Positions 5,113 to 9,323 of a stretch of DNA of 9,323 nt are shown one piece after another; position 1 is the first letter of the stretch, and every line of letters begins with the position of its first letter. This DNA comes from Pseudomonadota bacterium (GTDB taxonomy: Bacteria; Myxococcota_A; Polyangia; Polyangiales; Polyangiaceae). The notes below the pieces were generated by a model that was not told where the DNA came from, ran no database searches, and was given only the letters and a program-made list of their open reading frames with translations. The stretch lies in NCBI GenBank assembly GCA_023398955.1, contig JAEWRL010000040.1:1-9323 (forward strand), in the 5' to 3' direction. Position numbers and translations under genes: made by a program.

Positions 5113-6675
5113 ATGAAGAAGTCGACTTTCCGCCCTTGGTTCACCTTTCCGGCCGCGCTGGGGATTTCTCTCGTCGTTTCAGCCTGCACCTCATCGACCG
5201 AGGAGGATCCGGATGGCGACGGTCTCGGAATGGGGGGCGCTGCGGGTGCCCTCACGGGCGGCTCGTCGGCGACGGGCGGCTCGCCAAGCTCAGGCGGCGC
5301 CACAGCAACGGGCGGCTCGCCAAGCTCAGGCGGCTCGCCGGCGACGGGCGGCTCGCCAAGCTCAGGCGGCGATCGGGGAATAGGCGGAGACCTCGGAACT
5401 GGCGGCAACGTGGGGTCTGGGGGCTCGTCCGGCAGCGGCGGTTCCTCCGGCAGCGGCGGTTCCTCCGGAACTGCGGGGCCATGCGGCTACAGCACGGGTT
5501 CCTGCTCATCGCCCCAGGTGCGTGTCACGGAGATCGATTTCGGTGCGTCCATCACTTCCTATGGTTCCGAGTGGGACACCCAGCCGCTGCCGGCAGCCCT
5601 CGCCGCTATGCCGGGAGGAGGAACACGGGTCGCCGCTCGAGGAGTCGACGGGCAGCTCCACATTGCCACCCTGGATTGCAACGATGAAATAGTGGGGATT
5701 CCGTTCTCCATTCCAGCAGAGGATCTCCAGGACCTCCATGCGGACGACGACGGGGGAGTGGCGCTCCTGACGCGCGACGCTTCCGGGAGCGGTGAAGACA
5801 ACTGTGGCGCCGGTCCTCTCTGCGGGGGGACATCAGCGCCGTGCTACGGCAGCTACTTGGTGCGCTTCGACAACGCAGGCAACGAGCTCTGGGCCACCCC
5901 GGTCACGAACATTCATGACGGCCTCGACGCTTACGAAGACGGCGCGCTCTTCGTTTGGGAGCATTACCAACATCACGGCCGCATCGCCTTCGATGGACAG
6001 AACTACGCCGCGTACTTTTGCATAGGGATCACCGTCGACAACGACTCCTGCGTCGACATCCACGAAGGAGATCGGTTCCAGGTGGTTCGCGCTGACGGGA
6101 CTGACATCACACACTCCCAGGAGAGGCCCTGGGGGTGTAGCCACAGTTGGACCACGCGCGTCGTGTGGGACCCGCGGAGCAGCGAGTTCATGATGACGTG
6201 TGCGACCGATAATCCCGATCCTGGGACGGGCTCGCCCTGTCGCATCCGTCACCCACTCTCCGATATGACAATCGCGCCCGTCGACTGCACTGGGCAGTTT
6301 TGGCAAGGAGATTTGGTGCTCGCGGAGGGGTCGGGCTACTGGAGCGCTTACTCTCAGAACGGCGCGGTGAATCTGGTGCACTTCACCGAGAGCGGCCCCG
6401 ATCGAGAGATGACGGATGTGGCCAGCTCAGACCATGCCAAGCTCGTCCGGTACTCTACGGGGAAGATGCTCCTGGCCTGGGAGAACGGCTCTCAGATATC
6501 CGCCCAGATCCTGGATGCCGAGACCGGCGCGACGGTGGGCTCGGAGTTCACCATCGATGTCCCTGACCACAACTACCATGCGTTCAAGGAGTTCTCGGAT
6601 GGTAGTGTCGCCTATCCGGCTGCCGGCAGTCGCGCGACATCCCTCAGGATCGCTCGCGTGATGCCCTGCCATTGA
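5113..6675 (+). CDS. Uncharacterised lipoprotein, probable beta-propeller
   Basis: This 520-residue secreted protein is not one I recognise by name. The start ATG at 5113 opens a good lipoprotein signal peptide (KK at 2-3, hydrophobic 9-23, VSAC with Cys25). There is no clear ribosome binding site, so initiation may be weak or unusual. A Gly/Ser/Thr-rich linker (about 40-120) includes a repeated TGGSPSSGG motif. The remaining 390 residues look like successive beta-strand modules with short turns. Examples are RVAARGVDGQLHIATLD (172-188), YLVRFDNAGNELWATPV (248-264), RIAFDGQNYAAYF (290-302), FQVVRADGTDI (322-332), SHSWTTRVVWDPRSSEFM (343-360) and KLVRYSTGKMLLAWENG (443-459). This pattern of about six or seven blades suggests a beta-propeller. 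Thirteen cysteines besides the lipidated one suggest disulfide stabilisation outside the cytoplasm. No enzymatic motif is evident; glycan or protein binding at the surface is a reasonable guess from its neighbours. Confidence 0.75.
   Translation: MKKSTFRPWFTFPAALGISLVVSACTSSTEEDPDGDGLGMGGAAGALTGGSSATGGSPSSGGATATGGSPSSGGSPATGGSPSSGGDRGIGGDLGTGGNVGSGGSSGSGGSSGSGGSSGTAGPCGYSTGSCSSPQVRVTEIDFGASITSYGSEWDTQPLPAALAAMPGGGTRVAARGVDGQLHIATLDCNDEIVGIPFSIPAEDLQDLHADDDGGVALLTRDASGSGEDNCGAGPLCGGTSAPCYGSYLVRFDNAGNELWATPVTNIHDGLDAYEDGALFVWEHYQHHGRIAFDGQNYAAYFCIGITVDNDSCVDIHEGDRFQVVRADGTDITHSQERPWGCSHSWTTRVVWDPRSSEFMMTCATDNPDPGTGSPCRIRHPLSDMTIAPVDCTGQFWQGDLVLAEGSGYWSAYSQNGAVNLVHFTESGPDREMTDVASSDHAKLVRYSTGKMLLAWENGSQISAQILDAETGATVGSEFTIDVPDHNYHAFKEFSDGSVAYPAAGSRATSLRIARVMPCH
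5272..5370 (+). repeat. Three 27-bp repeats with 36-bp period in a lipoprotein linker
   Basis: Three identical 27-bp copies (5272-5298, 5308-5334, 5344-5370) are separated by two different 9-bp spacers. In frame, each copy encodes TGGSPSSGG and the spacers encode ATA and SPA. The period is a multiple of three, so copy-number change would alter linker length without a frameshift. Confidence 0.9.
5425..5469 (+). repeat. 18-bp tandem repeat in the same linker
   Basis: Two 18-bp units (5425-5442 and 5443-5460) differ at one base, and a 9-bp partial third unit follows (5461-5469). They encode the repeated SSGSGG segment just before the folded domain and extend the flexible spacer. Confidence 0.8.
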
Positions 6676-6716
6676 GGGTCGGCCGCCAGCGAGCCCGGCT
6701 GCGCCGCACCGCATGA

Positions 6717-6755
6717 ATCGGCACCAAAGGCCGATGAGGGGAGTACTGTCTCCCC
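6717..6755 (+). terminator. Two adjacent hairpins between the lipoprotein and GH9 genes
   Basis: ATCGGC/GCCGAT (6717-6722, 6730-6735; 7-nt loop) is followed 2 nt later by GGGGAG/CTCCCC (6738-6743, 6750-6755; 6-nt loop). Both stems are perfect and lie 41-80 nt past the lipoprotein stop codon. The second runs into a C7 tract rather than a T-run, so it is not a textbook intrinsic terminator. It may terminate, attenuate or stabilise a transcript, and it makes simple readthrough into the GH9 gene less likely. Confidence 0.4.
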
Positions 6756-6843
6756 CCCGTCGGGAACATTGAGCAGGCCAGGGAAATCTAGCTCCCCGTG
6801 ACGACAGGAGCGCCTTCGTGCATTCTTGTGGTGGAAGTATCGA

Positions 6844-9189
6844 ATGCCCGCTCCACCGAAGCACCGCAGCTGCATCTTGCTCCTGGCGAGTTCCTTCGCT
6901 TTCGGGTGTTCGGGCAGCGGAGCAGGGGGGAAGTCGGGAAGTGGAGCGGGGGGCGCCGCTCCAGCGGGCAGCATGGGTGGTACGCAGGGCGGTGGGGCCA
7001 GCACGGCAGGGGGCATACCTGTCTCAGGGGGCATGGACGCTGGCGGGACCACCGCAGCCAGTGGCGGCACGGCGTTGGGCGGGGACACCGCTGCAGGCGG
7101 GGACACCGCTGCAGGCGGGAATGCCGGCTCCGGCGGGCGCACAGCTGCAGGCGGCGCGATCGGCGAAGGCGGCTCTGCGACGGGCGGCGCGATCGGCCAG
7201 GGCGGCAATGCGACGGGCAGCGCTGGCGCTAGCGGAGGGACGTCGGACAGCGGCGGCAGCCCTTCGATGCGTCCCACAGTAGACAAGCCGAGCACTGATA
7301 CGACATGGAGTGATGGACTCACTGCCGGTGCGAATGGACCGATTCCTTTCATCGTCGTCGATCAGTTCGGCTACCGCACAGCCGCCGCGAAGGTGGCGGT
7401 GATTCGCGAACCACAGAGCGGATACGACAGCGGCATCACCTTCACGCCAGGGTCAAGCTTCGCTGTCGTCGAGCAGAGCACGGGGACCACGGTCAAGGAA
7501 GGTGCACCCATCGCCTGGAATGGTGGAGCTACCGACCCCTCTTCCGGTGATCGGGTCTGGTGGTTCGACTTCTCGGACATCACGACCCCTGGCATGTATA
7601 CCGTTGTCGATCTGGACAATGGCATCCGTTCGGTCGAGTTCGCCATCGATGACGACGTTTACCGCAGCCCGCTCAAGCACGCCGTGCGCATGTACTACTA
7701 TCAGCGCGCCGGCTTCGCCAAGTCAGCAGAGACCGCTGGTGCCGATTGGGCCGATGGTGCGAGCCACCTGGGCCCGGGACAAGATGCGGAGGCGCACGCA
7801 TGGACGGCCCAGAACGACGAATCACGAGTCCGAGACCTGCGAGGGGGGTGGTACGATGCAGGTGACTACAATAAGTACACGGCATGGACGGCAGGGACCG
7901 TCATCATGCTCCTGCGCGCCTACGAGGAGCACCCGACGGCATTCGGGGATGACTACGGGATCGAGGAATCTGGCAACGGCATTCCAGATCTACTCGACGA
8001 GGTGAAGTGGGCCCTGGACTGGCTCGTCCGCATGCAAAGCACGGACGGCTCGTTGCTCTGCATCCTGGGGCTATCGGGGGAGAGTCCTCCGTCGGCGACG
8101 ACCGGCCCCAGCTACTATGGCCCACCCACGACCAATGCGACGCTGATGGGCGCCGCGGTGTTCGCCTCTGCGAGCAAGGTCTTCGGCGCTCGGCCTGAGA
8201 CGGACCTGCAAGCATACGCCGCAGCTCTCCGGGCACGCGCGCTGCAAGCGTGGGACTGGGCCGAGGCGAATCCCAACGTGCTCTATTACAACAACGACGA
8301 GGGCAAGCAGCCCGGCTCGAGCGGGCTCGGCGCGGGACAGCAGGAGACCGATGATGGCGGGCGGCGCTTCTCGAAGTTTCAGGCGGCGTTGTACCTCTAC
8401 GAGGTGACGGGCGATGCCACCTATCGAGCCTTCATCGAGGCGAACTACGCGGATATCGTGCCGAGTTGGGGACCGGACCAGTGGACCATGGAGCCGCAGG
8501 ATGCACTGCTCTCTGCGACGCAGCTCGACGGCATTGCCGATGGCGTCAGGTCAGCGATTCTCAGCCGCTTCGTGACCAACGTCACGAACAACTCGGACCA
8601 GCTGCCAAGGGTCACCGGAAGCGAAGACCCCTATCGTGCCCCCCTGACGGGCTACACGTGGAGCAGCAATCAGATCAAGATGGCGCAAGCCCGCCTCTAT
8701 CAGCTGCTGGTCAGACACGGCAGTGACTCCGCAGCGGACGCGGCCGCGTGGGGCGCGGAGGACTACGTCCACTACCTGCATGGCGTCAACGCGCTCGGGC
8801 TCGTCTACCTGACGAACATGCGAATCGCGGGAGCCGAGCACTCTGCCAAGACGATGTTTCACGGCTGGTTCGCCGACGGCACCCGGTGGGACGAAGTCTC
8901 TGACGCGACGCCGGGACCAGCGCCCGGGTATCTCGTCGGCGGACCGAACCCTAGCTTCGAGCTCGACGGCTGCTGCACGGCCGCCGCCAGTAGCGATGCT
9001 TATCAATGCTATGGTGCCCAGGAGTACTCCCTCTGCAATCAGAGCTGGGAGCCGCCGATGGGACAGCCGGAGCAGAAGTCCTATCTCGAGTTCAACTCCG
9101 GGTGGCCTGCGGGTTCTTGGTCGATCACGGAACCTAGCACGGGCTACCAAGCGAAGTACATCCTGGTACTGGCGGCCTACGCGCGCTGA
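6844..9189 (+). CDS. GH9 endoglucanase (cellulase) lipoprotein
   Basis: This 781-residue secreted enzyme is a family 9 glycoside hydrolase, which cuts beta-1,4-glucan with inversion. The ATG at 6844 has a partial GGAAG 6 nt upstream; TTG at 6826 is an in-frame alternative. A short basic start and hydrophobic 11-20 lead to Cys22 (FGC), then a very long Gly/Ala/Ser/Thr linker (about 23-140). An N-terminal Ig-like cellulase domain (about 167-268) begins PFIVVDQFGYRTAAAKVAVI. The catalytic domain (about 275-778) shows the family blocks: YYYQRAGF (284-291), GGWYDAGDYNKY (334-345) with Asp338 and Asp341 as the likely water-activating pair, NGIPDLLDEVKWALDWLVRMQ-type helix (378-398), GVNALGLVYLTNM (647-659), MFHGWF (671-676), GPAPGYLVGGPN (691-702), QKSYLEFN (744-751) and SWSITEPSTGYQAKY (758-772) with likely catalytic acid Glu763. 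All key residues are present. A Cys-containing stretch (Cys710, 711, 722, 731) precedes the last block. No carbohydrate-binding module is visible. It sits apart from the GH128 operon but fits the same wall-degrading theme. Confidence 0.93.
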   Translation: MPAPPKHRSCILLLASSFAFGCSGSGAGGKSGSGAGGAAPAGSMGGTQGGGASTAGGIPVSGGMDAGGTTAASGGTALGGDTAAGGDTAAGGNAGSGGRTAAGGAIGEGGSATGGAIGQGGNATGSAGASGGTSDSGGSPSMRPTVDKPSTDTTWSDGLTAGANGPIPFIVVDQFGYRTAAAKVAVIREPQSGYDSGITFTPGSSFAVVEQSTGTTVKEGAPIAWNGGATDPSSGDRVWWFDFSDITTPGMYTVVDLDNGIRSVEFAIDDDVYRSPLKHAVRMYYYQRAGFAKSAETAGADWADGASHLGPGQDAEAHAWTAQNDESRVRDLRGGWYDAGDYNKYTAWTAGTVIMLLRAYEEHPTAFGDDYGIEESGNGIPDLLDEVKWALDWLVRMQSTDGSLLCILGLSGESPPSATTGPSYYGPPTTNATLMGAAVFASASKVFGARPETDLQAYAAALRARALQAWDWAEANPNVLYYNNDEGKQPGSSGLGAGQQETDDGGRRFSKFQAALYLYEVTGDATYRAFIEANYADIVPSWGPDQWTMEPQDALLSATQLDGIADGVRSAILSRFVTNVTNNSDQLPRVTGSEDPYRAPLTGYTWSSNQIKMAQARLYQLLVRHGSDSAADAAAWGAEDYVHYLHGVNALGLVYLTNMRIAGAEHSAKTMFHGWFADGTRWDEVSDATPGPAPGYLVGGPNPSFELDGCCTAAASSDAYQCYGAQEYSLCNQSWEPPMGQPEQKSYLEFNSGWPAGSWSITEPSTGYQAKYILVLAAYAR
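7079..7114 (+). repeat. 18-bp tandem duplication in the GH9 linker
   Basis: Two perfect copies of GCGGGGACACCGCTGCAG lie back to back (7079-7096, 7097-7114) and encode the repeated GGDTAA segment of the linker. The duplication is in frame, so it extends the flexible tether without affecting the enzyme. Confidence 0.85.
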
Positions 9190-9270
9190 CTCCTTCACTA
9201 GTCCCTTACCGGGCAGATTGATGGCGGGGTTGGCAAGACTTGGATGGCTGTTGCCGACTGGTGCAGGCAA

Positions 9271-9298
9271 TCAGCTTTCAGTTCTCAGCCGTCAGCAT
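9271..9298. repeat. Heptamer repeat tract after the GH9 gene
   Basis: Four consecutive 7-bp units, TCAGCTT, TCAGTTC, TCAGCCG and TCAGCAT, each begin with TCAG and vary in the last three bases. The tract begins 82 nt past the GH9 stop codon in noncoding sequence. Degenerate heptamer tracts of this kind occur between genes in several bacterial groups; their role is unclear. The rest of 9190-9323 shows no gene. Confidence 0.65.
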
Positions 9299-9323
9299 CT
9301 GCGGGAGCACCATTGTGCGGATG

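Noticed and set aside
5272..5370. Short CRISPR-like array (27-bp repeats, 36-bp period)
   Set aside because: The spacers are only 9 bp, there are just three repeats, the frame is open throughout, and the repeat encodes the Gly/Ser linker of a lipoprotein. It is a coding tandem repeat.
6612..7352. Minus-strand Pro-rich open frame of 246 codons
   Set aside because: The Pro/Ala-rich product is the reverse complement of the Gly-rich linker of the GH9 gene.
8551..9270. Minus-strand open frame of 239 codons at the right end
   Set aside because: It overlaps the conserved C-terminal GH9 blocks on the other strand and shows no domain or ribosome binding site.

Overview
The window comes from a GC-rich bacterium, and the gene style points to Myxococcota, most likely a Polyangiales-type myxobacterium. 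The main reason is that five of the six genes encode predicted secreted lipoproteins. Four of these carry a clear Gly/Ser/Ala-rich low-complexity linker (GGS, TGG or AGG repeats) right after the lipid-anchor cysteine, and the fifth has a shorter Gly/Ala-rich stretch. That style is typical of myxobacterial surface enzymes. The taxonomic placement is inference, because no phylogenetic marker lies in the window.

Layout. Positions 1-313 hold no convincing gene, only an 18-bp direct repeat and a small GC hairpin. Three minus-strand genes follow that read leftward as a probable operon: a GH128 beta-1,3-glucanase lipoprotein (3754 to 2753), a thaumatin-like lipoprotein (2714 to 1869, 38 nt after the GH128 stop) and a CotH-kinase-family lipoprotein (1729 to 314, after a 139-nt gap). 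A 153-nt divergent intergenic region (3755-3907) separates them from three plus-strand genes: a SAM-dependent O-methyltransferase (3908-4882), an uncharacterised, probably beta-propeller lipoprotein (5113-6675) and a GH9 beta-1,4-glucanase lipoprotein (6844-9189). A heptamer repeat tract (9271-9298) lies in the tail.

Function. The theme is cell-surface attack on glucans. GH128 enzymes cut beta-1,3-glucan, thaumatin-like proteins bind or cut beta-1,3-glucan, and GH9 enzymes cut beta-1,4-glucan. Their targets together match oomycete walls (beta-1,3-glucan plus cellulose), and also plant, algal or fungal debris. The CotH-type protein is a putative secreted protein kinase; its Ser-rich neighbours are possible but untested substrates. 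The methyltransferase is the only predicted cytosolic protein and has no evident partner here. No mobile-element gene, RNA gene or CRISPR array could be supported.
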